Positions 54,075 through 62,519 of a stretch of DNA of 64,000 nt are shown piece after piece (the stretch's first letter is position 1; every line of letters starts with the position of its first letter). The notes below the pieces were generated by a model. That model was not told where the DNA came from. It worked only from the letters and a program-made list of their open reading frames with translations, and made no database searches. Both the position numbers and the translations under genes were made by a program. The DNA is taken from assembly GCA_015485155.1 (NCBI GenBank), contig WFUF01000005.1:62001-126000 (forward strand), read 5' to 3'. The stretch is from Robiginitomaculum sp. (lineage in GTDB: Bacteria > Pseudomonadota > Alphaproteobacteria > Caulobacterales > Maricaulaceae).

Positions 54075-55357
54075 AACCCGAAGCTACAAGCCCAGGTGGT
54101 CTGTCTGCCGATGGCAAGGACTTTAACGGCTTTGATATTATGAAGCCACGCAAGCCAGAAGCTACACCAAAGGATTTACGAAATGGCGGGCGGGTAAAAT
54201 CCGATGACATGCCACCCAGCGGACTTTATCTGCCAAACAACAATATCCAAACACCGAATATGACCTCGCCGGAATATGTGCAGCTTTCCACCGCTGCCGC
54301 TTTGACCCTTGGGATTATGCCGGGCAAGATGCACCGCTGTGAGTGTACGAGATGCCTGAATCTTTTACTCACCTATCCCGAAGGATGCCGGGCCAATTGC
54401 GCCTATTGCGGTCTGGCGCGACACCGCGAAGCAGAGCGGGATTATGCTGATCGTAATTTCATTCGTGTTGACTGGCCAAGTGTGCCGATGGATCAAATCG
54501 TTGATATTGTTGCCAAAGACCCGGAAAACTCACCATTTCATCGCATGTGTATTTCAATGATCACTCACCCAAAATCCGATGATGATACGGTAACGGTGCT
54601 AAAGAACTGGACTTCAAAAATTGACCCGTCGGCAATTCCAATTTCCATATTGTCAAATCCAACAACCATGGGGCGCTCCAATGTTGCCGAGTTGCACGAA
54701 TTGGGCAGTGACATTTTTACCGTAGCTCTTGATGCCGCCACTCCGGAGCTGTTTGATCGCACCCGTGGCAAAGGCGTGCAAAGCCCGCATACATGGAAAA
54801 AATACTGGGAAGTTTTGTTAGATGCCAAGGATATTTTTGGCCCGCAAAAATTTGGTGCCCATATTATTGTTGGCATGGGCGAAACCGAATTTGAGGTTTT
54901 GAGCCTTGTTGAAAAATTAGTGCAAATGGGTGGTCACAGCCACATGTTTTGCTTCTACCCGGAGCAAGGATCGCTAATGGACCATTTACCGGCTACCCCG
55001 CGTGACCAATGGCGACGGGTGCAATTAGGCCGATATCTGCTGGATTATTGTGGTGCCAGGGTTTCGCATATGAAATTTGATCATGAGGGGCGGATCATTG
55101 ATTTTGGTTTACCAAAGGCCGAACTGGACATGATTATCGACACCGGAATTGCCTTTCGCACCTCTGGATGCCCCGGCAAATTTGCCGACGATATTTCCGC
55201 TTGTGATCGACCATATGGTGACAGCCCGCCATCTGATATTGCCTCTTATCCATTTCAGCCCCAGGACGTGGATTTACGTCGAATTCGGAAACAATTGGAC
55301 ATGGAAAAACCGGGCGAAAACTATGAGGAAGGTGATGATCTGGAAGATTGGAAATGA
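54062..55357 (+). CDS. lipS2: Lipoate synthase component LipS2 (radical SAM)
   Basis: The 431-residue protein has the radical SAM motif C109-x3-C113-x2-C116 in GCRANCAYCGLARH. Just before it lies a further cysteine group C93-x1-C95-x2-C98 in HRCECTRC, which could hold an auxiliary cluster like the one that donates sulfur in LipA. With LipS1 it would complete the dithiolation of octanoyl-LbpA. The start at 54062 overlaps lipT by 13 bases and the stop overlaps slpl by four, so translation is tightly coupled. Confidence 0.9.
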   Translation: MSCLKPEATSPGGLSADGKDFNGFDIMKPRKPEATPKDLRNGGRVKSDDMPPSGLYLPNNNIQTPNMTSPEYVQLSTAAALTLGIMPGKMHRCECTRCLNLLLTYPEGCRANCAYCGLARHREAERDYADRNFIRVDWPSVPMDQIVDIVAKDPENSPFHRMCISMITHPKSDDDTVTVLKNWTSKIDPSAIPISILSNPTTMGRSNVAELHELGSDIFTVALDAATPELFDRTRGKGVQSPHTWKKYWEVLLDAKDIFGPQKFGAHIIVGMGETEFEVLSLVEKLVQMGGHSHMFCFYPEQGSLMDHLPATPRDQWRRVQLGRYLLDYCGARVSHMKFDHEGRIIDFGLPKAELDMIIDTGIAFRTSGCPGKFADDISACDRPYGDSPPSDIASYPFQPQDVDLRRIRKQLDMEKPGENYEEGDDLEDWK

Positions 55358-56421
55358 GCAGGCCGGAATTTCGTGTAATTGATACAGGTTTACGCACCGG
55401 CAGGCAAAATATCGCCTTTGATGCGGCGATGATTGAAGCCCACCAGACAGGTGCTATTGGTGACAGTGTTCGCTTTATTCATTTTGAGCCTTGTGCATTG
55501 GTTGGTCGCCACCAGGATTTAAGTCGCGAGCTCAAACTTGGCTTTTGTGCTGCGAACAATATTCAAACCGTGCGCCGGATCACTGGCGGCGGGGCGATTT
55601 ATATGGATCAGGGGCAAATGGGCTGGTCATTGGTGTTTTCGCGCAAGACACTGAATATTTCTGATCTTGGCGAACTAACTCGCGCCATTTGTGAAGCTGC
55701 GGCTTTTGGCTTGTCCAAGCTGGGCATAAAGGCCCAGTTCCGCCCCCGTAATGACATAGAGGTTGAGGGGCGCAAAATTGGCGGCTCCGGTGGTTTTTTT
55801 GATGGCGACACCCTGTTCTTTCAGGGAACTGTTCTGATTGATACTGATCCATCGGTAATGATGCAGGCCCTGAATGTTGCCAAAGCCAAATTGCAAAAAC
55901 GCGATTTGGACAGCGCCACCTCACGGGTAACCACCTTAAAGCAAGTACTTGGCGAAGCGCCCACTATCAGTACCATCAAACAAGCCATGTTGATGGGGTT
56001 TGAAGAAAAACTGGGAATATCCCTGCGACATGCAAGCCCTTCTGCCGAAGAAGAGCGCCTGGCGAAGCAGTATTTTGATGAAGAAATTGGCCAGGACGAA
56101 TATGTGCATGAGATTGACAATGCTGATGCTCAGTCCGATGTGCTTCAAGGCTCCCACACCGGCGCAGGTGGCACAGTAGAAGCCTTTGTACGGCTTGAGG
56201 GTCAAAATAATGAACGCTTGCGCGAGGTTCTGTTTACCGGCGATTTTTTTGTAACCCCGCCGCGAATTGTACTGGATCTGGAGAGTTTTTTGCGCCGGGT
56301 GGAAACAGGAAAAATTCCGGATGCAGTACACGAGTTTTTCGCAATAACCGAGGTGGACCTGCTCTCTATTGCACCGGCGGACTTTATAACTGCTCTTGAG
56401 AATGCCTGCGGCGGGCAATAA
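55354..56421 (+). CDS. slpl: Lipoate-protein ligase of the sHdr system (sLpl)
   Basis: The 355-residue enzyme attaches lipoate or octanoate to LbpA. The LplA core shows RRITGGGAIYMDQGQ near residue 74 (the RRxxGGG substrate loop) and the catalytic lysine segment GRKIGGSGGFFDGD near 140. About 100 residues follow the core and match the LplB-like accessory part, so the protein is a single-chain ligase. The ATG at 55354 overlaps the lipS2 stop; the frame would allow a TTG at 55348. The adjacent gene order lipS1-lipT-lipS2-slpl marks the LbpA-specific pathway rather than general lipoylation. Confidence 0.92.
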   Translation: MSRPEFRVIDTGLRTGRQNIAFDAAMIEAHQTGAIGDSVRFIHFEPCALVGRHQDLSRELKLGFCAANNIQTVRRITGGGAIYMDQGQMGWSLVFSRKTLNISDLGELTRAICEAAAFGLSKLGIKAQFRPRNDIEVEGRKIGGSGGFFDGDTLFFQGTVLIDTDPSVMMQALNVAKAKLQKRDLDSATSRVTTLKQVLGEAPTISTIKQAMLMGFEEKLGISLRHASPSAEEERLAKQYFDEEIGQDEYVHEIDNADAQSDVLQGSHTGAGGTVEAFVRLEGQNNERLREVLFTGDFFVTPPRIVLDLESFLRRVETGKIPDAVHEFFAITEVDLLSIAPADFITALENACGGQ

Positions 56422-57126
56422 ATGAAATATCTTAGCGTTATTCAACACACATCTGCCGAATATCTTGGCCTGATGGAAGATCATCTGGAGGGGCGTGGCA
56501 TCAGATTTAACTATTCCCGCCCATTTACCGAAGATGGAAAGCCTCCGGAATTGGCTACAGTTGGAGACGGTTTGATCTTGCTTGGCGGCGGCCCATGGGG
56601 CAGCGCCGGGGTGCGCGATGTACCAACACTTAAAACTGAAATTGCCTTAACCCGCGCCTGCCTGATGATGGGAACGCCGGTGCTGGCCATTGGGCTGGGG
56701 GCGCAAATTCTGGCTTTGGCTGCTGATGGCTCCGTTAAGGCCACAGCACTTGAGTTTCGCACCGGCTACGCCAAACGCACACTTGCCAATGCCTTAAACG
56801 GGTTTTTGCCCGAAAAATTCCCCCATATCACCTATGGCCGTGACCAGCCTGTTCCGCCTTCTTATGCCAAGGTACTTGCCGAAGATGATCACGGTCATGC
56901 GGCCGTATTTGAAGTGGCAGATAATGCTATTGGATTTACCGGCCATCCGGGGTTCAAGCTGGCCATGGCCGAGGATCTGGTGATGGAATTTGAAGAAGCC
57001 CCCACCGATAATGCCAGCGCATTCACAACCCTGCGCGCCATGAAAACCGAGATAGAAGATGCACTGGTACCAATCATGACCGGACTGGTGCAGAAAATGA
57101 ACTGGATGGATAATAACCATCCATAA
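56422..57126 (+). CDS. Class I glutamine amidotransferase-like protein without nucleophile
   Basis: The 234-residue protein has the class I amidotransferase fold: DGLILLGGGPWGSAG near residue 49 at the oxyanion strand, then the nucleophile elbow. In active enzymes this elbow reads GxCxGxQ; here it is AIGLGAQ with glycine at residue 91 instead of cysteine. The later FTGHPGFKLAM segment retains a histidine near the usual place. It is therefore probably not a glutaminase. It begins immediately after the slpl stop and is the last gene before a 172-base gap, so it belongs to the lip transcript. A scaffold or carrier role in lipoate/sHdr assembly is inference. Confidence 0.85.
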   Translation: MKYLSVIQHTSAEYLGLMEDHLEGRGIRFNYSRPFTEDGKPPELATVGDGLILLGGGPWGSAGVRDVPTLKTEIALTRACLMMGTPVLAIGLGAQILALAADGSVKATALEFRTGYAKRTLANALNGFLPEKFPHITYGRDQPVPPSYAKVLAEDDHGHAAVFEVADNAIGFTGHPGFKLAMAEDLVMEFEEAPTDNASAFTTLRAMKTEIEDALVPIMTGLVQKMNWMDNNHP

Positions 57127-57185
57127 AACATGGTTATTCCCTTGAGTTATGCACAGAGATTTTGCCTGACAACTGAAGATTTTCC

Positions 57186-57214
57186 TTGCGTTTATTAGGG
57201 ATCGCTAATACGTT
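57186..57214 (+). promoter_or_regulatory. Candidate promoter with palindromic operator before dsrE3C-shdr
   Basis: TTGCGT (57186-57191) and TACGTT (57209-57214), 17 bases apart, form a possible promoter. The spacer contains the palindrome TATTAG-GGATCG-CTAATA (57193-57210). The core ATTAG-N6-CTAAT equals the site at 389-404 before the RND pump. sHdr operons are known to be controlled by ArsR-type repressors, which bind such palindromes. The match is by inspection only. Confidence 0.45.
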
Positions 57215-57234
57215 GGTAACAAGGGGAGCAGCAA

Positions 57235-57281
57235 ATGCTGCGCAAGAGAAAATAAAACTATCCAGTCCAACGAAACTGGAT
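57235..57281 (+). promoter_or_regulatory. Short leader ORF and hairpin before dsrE3C
   Basis: An ATG at 57235 with AGGGGAG upstream opens a six-codon frame (M-L-R-K-R-K) that ends in TAA at 57253-57255. A GCAGC/GCTGC hairpin (57228-57241) overlaps its start. A second hairpin ATCCAGT/ACTGGAT (57260-57281) follows, and the dsrE3C ribosome site AGGGAGA comes right after it. The leader could tune translation of the sHdr operon, or the second hairpin could simply stabilise the mRNA end. Confidence 0.35.
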
Positions 57282-57298
57282 CATCAAGGGAGAAGATC

Positions 57299-57676
57299 AT
57301 GGCGGACAAGCTGATGATTATTATGGCTAATACTGATCCAAGAAACGGCGAAGAACTGGGCGCCCCGATTTTTCAGGCCACCGTTGGCGCTGCAATGGAA
57401 TATGATGTTGAAGTAATATGCACAGCTACTGCCGGTCGCCTGATGAAAAAAGGTGTTGCGGAAAACCTCTTTATCAAGGAAGGCTCACCAAAATCAGTGC
57501 TCGACTTTATCAAGGACGCCCATGAAGCGGGGGTTGTGTTTAAGTGCTGTTCTCCAAACCTTGATCTGTTCGACATGACTGCAGATGATCTTATCCCCGA
57601 ATGTGACGGTATTGTGGGCGGTGCATATCTAATTGAAGAAATAATGGAAGAAGACGTCAGAGTTCTTACCTATTAG
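57299..57676 (+). CDS. dsrE3C: DsrE3C-type sulfurtransferase
   Basis: This 125-residue DsrE-family protein has the strand LMIIMANTDPRNGEELGAP and the conserved cysteine segment VVFKCCSPNLDLFD with adjacent C83 and C84. In the sHdr pathway of Hyphomicrobium, as I recall, DsrE3C takes sulfur from TusA through cysteines at these positions and supports sHdr. It is the first gene of the shdr transcript, with AGGGAGA before the ATG. The 44 bases to shdrC1 have no terminator. Other DsrE3 subtypes (A, B) are alternatives. Confidence 0.85.
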   Translation: MADKLMIIMANTDPRNGEELGAPIFQATVGAAMEYDVEVICTATAGRLMKKGVAENLFIKEGSPKSVLDFIKDAHEAGVVFKCCSPNLDLFDMTADDLIPECDGIVGGAYLIEEIMEEDVRVLTY

Positions 57677-57720
57677 ATCGAAAATAAAGGAATTGCGGAA
57701 AAACATATGAGGCCGATTGC

Positions 57721-58467
57721 ATGAGCAGCACAGCAACCACCACCCGCAAACAAACCGTCATCGGTGACCCGGTTTCCAACGACCCCGAAGTGAGCCAGGC
57801 TCTACTAGAAGAGATTTTTCAGGACATTCAGGCTGATCTTCGCTATGATCATGAATTAAACGGCTGTCTTAATTGCGGAATTTGCACCGCCACCTGCCCT
57901 GCAGCCCATTATTACGATTTTAGCCCCCGTGAAATTGTCCAATTGTTGTGGACGGAAAATCTTGAAGGCATTTATGATGCCATGCAGGAAAAAATCTGGG
58001 CCTGTGCACAATGCTATACCTGTGCTGCACGCTGTCCGTTTGGAAACTCGCCAGGCGGGCTGGTAATGCTGATGCGTGAAGTGTCAATCAAGCATGGAAT
58101 GCAAAGCGCCAAGAATGTGCTGCGCCCCTTTAGCCGGGTAATGCTAAAACTTATCTCCACCGGCAATCAACTGTCCCCAGATATGATTAACCCTGATCAT
58201 TTTGCCGATTGGGGGCCAAACATTTCCAAAGTGGAAGCGCCGCTAAAGTTACTGCGCAAAGCCATACCTATGCCAACGCTAAATACCACGGAAACCGCAT
58301 GGGAAACCAACTTAAAAACCTCTGTTGAACTTTATACGATCTGGGAGGAAACCGGCGTATTGGATCAACTGGAAACCATAGATGAAAACCTGTTTGACGT
58401 GATTTTGGACATTATGGACGAAAAGCGTGAGGACTGGGAAGACTGGCAAGATGAACAGGATGACTGA
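57721..58467 (+). CDS. shdrC1: Sulfur-oxidising heterodisulfide reductase subunit sHdrC1
   Basis: The 248-residue HdrC-like subunit has two [4Fe-4S] motifs: C49-x2-C52-x2-C55-x3-C59 and C95-x2-C98-x2-C101-x3-C105, both followed by Pro. In sHdr these clusters pass electrons between sHdrB and sHdrA. The C-terminal half is helical and ends in an acidic tail (EDWEDWQDEQDD). Its order next to shdrB1 and shdrA identifies it as C1 rather than C2. The preceding dsrE3C and following shdrB1 are closely spaced (44 and 12 bases). Confidence 0.92.
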   Translation: MSSTATTTRKQTVIGDPVSNDPEVSQALLEEIFQDIQADLRYDHELNGCLNCGICTATCPAAHYYDFSPREIVQLLWTENLEGIYDAMQEKIWACAQCYTCAARCPFGNSPGGLVMLMREVSIKHGMQSAKNVLRPFSRVMLKLISTGNQLSPDMINPDHFADWGPNISKVEAPLKLLRKAIPMPTLNTTETAWETNLKTSVELYTIWEETGVLDQLETIDENLFDVILDIMDEKREDWEDWQDEQDD

Positions 58468-58479
58468 AGGAGAAATGTA

Positions 58480-59832
58480 ATGGCGAACAATGAGGATGGC
58501 AGTCGGTTTACCGGCCATGGTGCTGAATGGCGGGATGCAAAATTAAGCCAGGAAGAGGCAAAACTGGCTACAGCATGGGTTGAGCAGAGAATTGACAAAC
58601 GCTCCATGCTTACCAACAAGTCCCGCGTTCATGACATACGCGACGAAATGTGGCGATTGGAAAAAGAAGGCGAGATCATTGTCCACCGCATTGGCGACCA
58701 GCACGATCCGGTAATGGCAAAAACCATTTATGGCTGGGACAAGAAAATTCCGACCAATCAGCTCTGGCACCATAAATCATGCGGGCAATGCGGTAACATC
58801 CCCGGCTATCCGACATCCTTGCTCTGGTTGATGAATATGCTGGATATTCGCTATCTTGATGAAACCGATCAGACCTCTTGTACCGCATGGAATTATCACG
58901 GCTCCGGCATTGGCAATATTGTATCTCTGGCTGCGGTTTTTTTACGCAATTTCCACCAAGCTTATGTTTCAGCCAAAGCTGAAGGAAAACCGGAAGGCTA
59001 TTACTATCCTTTAGTTCATTGCGGTACTTCATTTGGGAATTACAAGGAAGTGCGCGAATACCTGTTACTGTCCGCAGAGCTGCGCGATCAGGTAAAAAAG
59101 ATACTGGGAAAGCTCGATAGACTTATTGATGGAAAACTGCTGATACCCGAAGAAATTGTCCATTATTCCGAGTGGACACATGTAATGCGCAAGCAAATAG
59201 CCGAGCGTCAGGTAATTGACGCTGGAAATATCCGCGCAACCATTCACCCGGCCTGTCATGTCTACAAGATGGTGCCACAGGATGTGATCTATGATGATGA
59301 TGTGCTGGATGGCGAACGCGTGGCCGTATCCACCGGCATTATTCAATCGCTAGGAGCCAATGTTATTGATTATTCGACCTGGTATGATTGCTGCGGCTTT
59401 GGCTTTCGCCATATTATTTCAGAGCGTGAATTTACCCGCTCTTTTTCTATTGATCGCAAAATCAAGATTGCCGTGGACGAAGCTAATTCCGATGTCATGA
59501 TCGGTCATGATACCGGCTGCATTACCACCTTGGACAAAAATCAATGGATTGGTCAGGCTGATGGCAAGAACTATGATTTGCCTGTATTGGCAGATGTGCA
59601 ATTTGCCGCCCTTGTCTGCGGTGCGCACCCGTACAAAATAGTGCAATCGCACTGGCACGCATCGTCCACAGAAAAACTATTTGAAAAGCTGGGCATAGAC
59701 TGGCAGGCCCAAAAGAAAGAATTTGAACAATATCTAAAACAAGTCGAAGCCGGCAATCAGGAAAATCTATACGATCCACGCCGCCGCATTACCGGCGGCC
59801 CCGGCTACCAGAGAACAGAGCAAATAACATGA
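58480..59832 (+). CDS. shdrB1: Sulfur-oxidising heterodisulfide reductase subunit sHdrB1
   Basis: The 450-residue HdrB-type subunit has cysteine-rich CCG-like regions. The first group is C101, C104, C134 and C181; the second is C259 in HPACH, C304-C305 in YDCCGFG and C347 in DTGCITT. In HdrB such residues hold a noncubane [4Fe-4S] centre where disulfide chemistry occurs. The first group departs from the canonical CCG motif, which appears typical of sHdrB1. AGGAG lies before the ATG at 58480, and the stop overlaps shdrA by four bases. Confidence 0.92.
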   Translation: MANNEDGSRFTGHGAEWRDAKLSQEEAKLATAWVEQRIDKRSMLTNKSRVHDIRDEMWRLEKEGEIIVHRIGDQHDPVMAKTIYGWDKKIPTNQLWHHKSCGQCGNIPGYPTSLLWLMNMLDIRYLDETDQTSCTAWNYHGSGIGNIVSLAAVFLRNFHQAYVSAKAEGKPEGYYYPLVHCGTSFGNYKEVREYLLLSAELRDQVKKILGKLDRLIDGKLLIPEEIVHYSEWTHVMRKQIAERQVIDAGNIRATIHPACHVYKMVPQDVIYDDDVLDGERVAVSTGIIQSLGANVIDYSTWYDCCGFGFRHIISEREFTRSFSIDRKIKIAVDEANSDVMIGHDTGCITTLDKNQWIGQADGKNYDLPVLADVQFAALVCGAHPYKIVQSHWHASSTEKLFEKLGIDWQAQKKEFEQYLKQVEAGNQENLYDPRRRITGGPGYQRTEQIT

Positions 59833-60878
59833 GCAATAAACCTATTCTTGTCGTAGGCGGTGGCCCTGCCGGCCTTTCCGCAGCCAATTCACTGGCTCTT
59901 GTAGGTCAAAAAACCGTATTGGTTGAAAAAGAAGATAAATTGGGCGGCGCACCTATTCTATCAGGTTACGCCAAGCTGGTGCCCTCAGGCGAATGGGCCA
60001 AAGATGCCATTGGCTCCATGGTCGATCGGGTGCAAAATAATGAGCTGATTACCATAAAAACCGGCACATCAGTGGGTAAATGCTCTGGTGAAGCAGGCAA
60101 TTTCAAAGTGGAATTTTCCGACGGCAATAGTGATCAGTTTTCCTCTATTGTCATGTGCACAGGATTTACCCATTTTGACAGTATCAACAAGCCGGAATGG
60201 GGCTTTGGCACCTATGAGGACGTTGTAACCACCACGCAGATTGAACAAATGATATCGTCTGGTAATGGCGTACGGCGGCCCTCAAATGGGGAAAAACCCA
60301 AAAGAGTTGCCATATTGCTTTGCGTTGGTTCGCGTGACCGGCAAATTGGCCGTGAATGGTGCTCCAAGATATGCTGTACGGTCTCAGCCAATATCGCCAT
60401 GGAAATCCGTGAGGAACTGCCAGATTGTCATGTTTATATATATTATATGGATATCCGCACCTTTGGCCTGTTAGAGACCAAATACTACTGGAAAAGTCAG
60501 GAAGAATTCAAAGTCAAATACATCAAGGCCCGAATTGCCGAAGTAACCTCCGATGGCGATAAGGTAATCGTCAAAGGTGAGGACACTTTGGTCAAGCGCC
60601 CTATTACCATTCCGTTTGATATGGTGGTTCACGCTGTGGGCATGGACCCCAATGTGGACAATATGCTGTTGTCTTCGGTGTTTGATGTGGAACTTGAAAG
60701 CAATGGATTTATTGATCGCAAGAACGCCTATGGCGCAATGGGCGCTACATCCAGAGACGGAATTTTTGTAGCCGGGTCGGCCACTGGCCCTGAAACCATT
60801 GATGACAGCATAGCTCAAGGCAGCGCCGCTGCAATGAGCGCATTGGCCAGCGCCAATGCCCGTATCGCAGCAGAATAG
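59829..60878 (+). CDS. shdrA: Sulfur-oxidising heterodisulfide reductase subunit sHdrA
   Basis: The 349-residue flavoprotein has an N-terminal FAD fold ILVVGGGPAGLSAANS (G10-x-G12-x2-G15). A four-cysteine group lies in LLCVGSRD (C165) and WCSKICC (C178, C182, C183), and a C-terminal FAD segment GIFVAGSATGPETID is near residue 310. It is much shorter than methanogen HdrA, which matches the sHdrA type. The subunit would link electron flow to NAD. It is the centre of the C1-B1-A-H-C2-B2 order. Confidence 0.93.
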   Translation: MSNKPILVVGGGPAGLSAANSLALVGQKTVLVEKEDKLGGAPILSGYAKLVPSGEWAKDAIGSMVDRVQNNELITIKTGTSVGKCSGEAGNFKVEFSDGNSDQFSSIVMCTGFTHFDSINKPEWGFGTYEDVVTTTQIEQMISSGNGVRRPSNGEKPKRVAILLCVGSRDRQIGREWCSKICCTVSANIAMEIREELPDCHVYIYYMDIRTFGLLETKYYWKSQEEFKVKYIKARIAEVTSDGDKVIVKGEDTLVKRPITIPFDMVVHAVGMDPNVDNMLLSSVFDVELESNGFIDRKNAYGAMGATSRDGIFVAGSATGPETIDDSIAQGSAAAMSALASANARIAAE

Positions 60879-60892
60879 GAAACCAGTCACTT

Positions 60893-61786
60893 ATGCTCTC
60901 TTCGTTTTTCCCCTCCAGCAACACGCCAGTTCCAGCTCCGGCACAATTGCCGGAGTTGGAGCTGTCCGGGCCGGTTTTGGCTGATGCATTTCAGGCAATG
61001 ATAACCGGCTGCGAGCCACTGGGGGGGGTGGAGCGATATATCCACGCGCTAAAACTGAAGCACACCTTGTTTTCCGAGGCCCTGAACATGGGCGAGATTG
61101 ACCTTATGACCACGGAAACCTTTGCCGGGTTGTGCACATTTATGGCCACTGTACGGCGCAGGGTTTTTGATCATCTGCATGGCGAAAATTTTGCCCGCAT
61201 GAAAACGGCCCTGGCAGAGCTACTCAGCGATATGAAAAACACTCATAGTGTGGATGAGCGCATTGCCGAGTTTTGCGCACAGTTTCCACAAGACAAAAAA
61301 CACCGCTGGGTGCGGGATCTGGCCGCCGAAATACTGCACAATGTGGATCCGCAGCGTTATCCATTGATGACCCGCTGGATGTGGGACAAAACCGCAAATA
61401 CCGGCGTAATCCGCGAGCTGTGGCACGGTGAGGATGTAGACGGATCAACCATAGAGCTGGACGATGGTCACGCGACTTTTGTGGCGTTAAGGGCTGATAT
61501 TGGCGGCTGGCTTTCACAAAACGGTGTCTATGCCGATACCATTTATTATGTGGATTTACTGTGCGCACAGATTTACGCCAATTATATCTGTGCTCAAGGT
61601 GGCACTTATTTACGGGCGGATTTTTCCAGTCCTCAGGATCCGATGCAGTATTCGCGCCGACTGTTGGGGCTGGACGGAGTGCGACAGGGTTCCAGCAAAA
61701 CCCGTCTAAAAACCGAAAGTGGAGCCTCATTCACAATTGACAGCAATTTATTGAACGATACGGGAACCACCCATGGCCATTCATGA
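60893..61786 (+). CDS. shdrH: sHdr-associated protein sHdrH
   Basis: The 297-residue protein is always found inside type-I shdr clusters between shdrA and shdrC2, as far as I recall, but has no assigned activity. No cofactor motif, membrane segment or signal peptide is visible. It is mainly helical, with scattered His, Trp and Cys residues. It begins 14 bases after the shdrA stop and overlaps shdrC2 by 14 bases, so it must be made with the complex. A structural or assembly role is inference. Confidence 0.8.
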   Translation: MLSSFFPSSNTPVPAPAQLPELELSGPVLADAFQAMITGCEPLGGVERYIHALKLKHTLFSEALNMGEIDLMTTETFAGLCTFMATVRRRVFDHLHGENFARMKTALAELLSDMKNTHSVDERIAEFCAQFPQDKKHRWVRDLAAEILHNVDPQRYPLMTRWMWDKTANTGVIRELWHGEDVDGSTIELDDGHATFVALRADIGGWLSQNGVYADTIYYVDLLCAQIYANYICAQGGTYLRADFSSPQDPMQYSRRLLGLDGVRQGSSKTRLKTESGASFTIDSNLLNDTGTTHGHS

Positions 61787-62519
61787 AAAAAACCTGATTA
61801 GACCGGAAAACATCAAAACTCATGATGAACTGGTTATTGATGGTGTTGATGTCTCAGGACACTGGTCAACATTTATCGAAAGCCGGGTTGTAGAAGACTA
61901 TAACGAAGCCCTGCAAGAAGAAATAGCTGCGCTTCCCGGTGGCGAAAACATTCATAGATGCTGGCAGTGTGGCTCTTGCACCAATGCCTGTACGGTAAAT
62001 GCTATCAACCCTGATTTTAATCCCAGATACTGGATTTATCTGATTCGCATGGGTATGGAATCCGAATTATTGCGCGATAAGGATATAATCTGGCAGTGTG
62101 TTTCTTGTAACAAGTGCACCTATGCCTGTCCTCGTGACGTAATGCCCGAAGGCATAATGAAGGCCACCGCGCACTGGCTGGAATTAAAAAGCCATACACC
62201 GGCCTCCAACTCAACAATTTTTGACAATGAATTCACCCGGCAGGTGGTTGAAAACGGAAAAATCGAAGATGGCCGGGTTCTGAAGAATTTTTTGCAAAAA
62301 TCCGGACAGCCTCTGGTACAGGATTGGCTTATCCAGATGGTAATGCAGATGATCCGCCATCTGCCGGTTAAATTCCTGTTTCATTTGGGGTGGGCAACAT
62401 TGTTCAAGCCCAAAACCAGAAAATGGGACAAGGCAAGAGCTGCCATTGAAGAGCATATTGCAGAAGAAAAAGCCGAGCAGCGCATGGCGCTTGGACTAGG
62501 CAAGCAGGAGGGCTTGTGA
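61773..62519 (+). CDS. shdrC2: Sulfur-oxidising heterodisulfide reductase subunit sHdrC2
   Basis: The 248-residue HdrC-like subunit has two [4Fe-4S] motifs: C63-x2-C66-x2-C69-x3-C73 (HRCWQCGSCTNAC) and C109-x2-C112-x2-C115-x3-C119 (WQCVSCNKCTYACP). The second half has a hydrophobic helix region (LIQMVMQMIRHLPVKFLFHL). It pairs with sHdrB2. The start lies inside the end of shdrH, and its stop overlaps the first base of shdrB2. Confidence 0.92.
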   Translation: MAIHEKNLIRPENIKTHDELVIDGVDVSGHWSTFIESRVVEDYNEALQEEIAALPGGENIHRCWQCGSCTNACTVNAINPDFNPRYWIYLIRMGMESELLRDKDIIWQCVSCNKCTYACPRDVMPEGIMKATAHWLELKSHTPASNSTIFDNEFTRQVVENGKIEDGRVLKNFLQKSGQPLVQDWLIQMVMQMIRHLPVKFLFHLGWATLFKPKTRKWDKARAAIEEHIAEEKAEQRMALGLGKQEGL

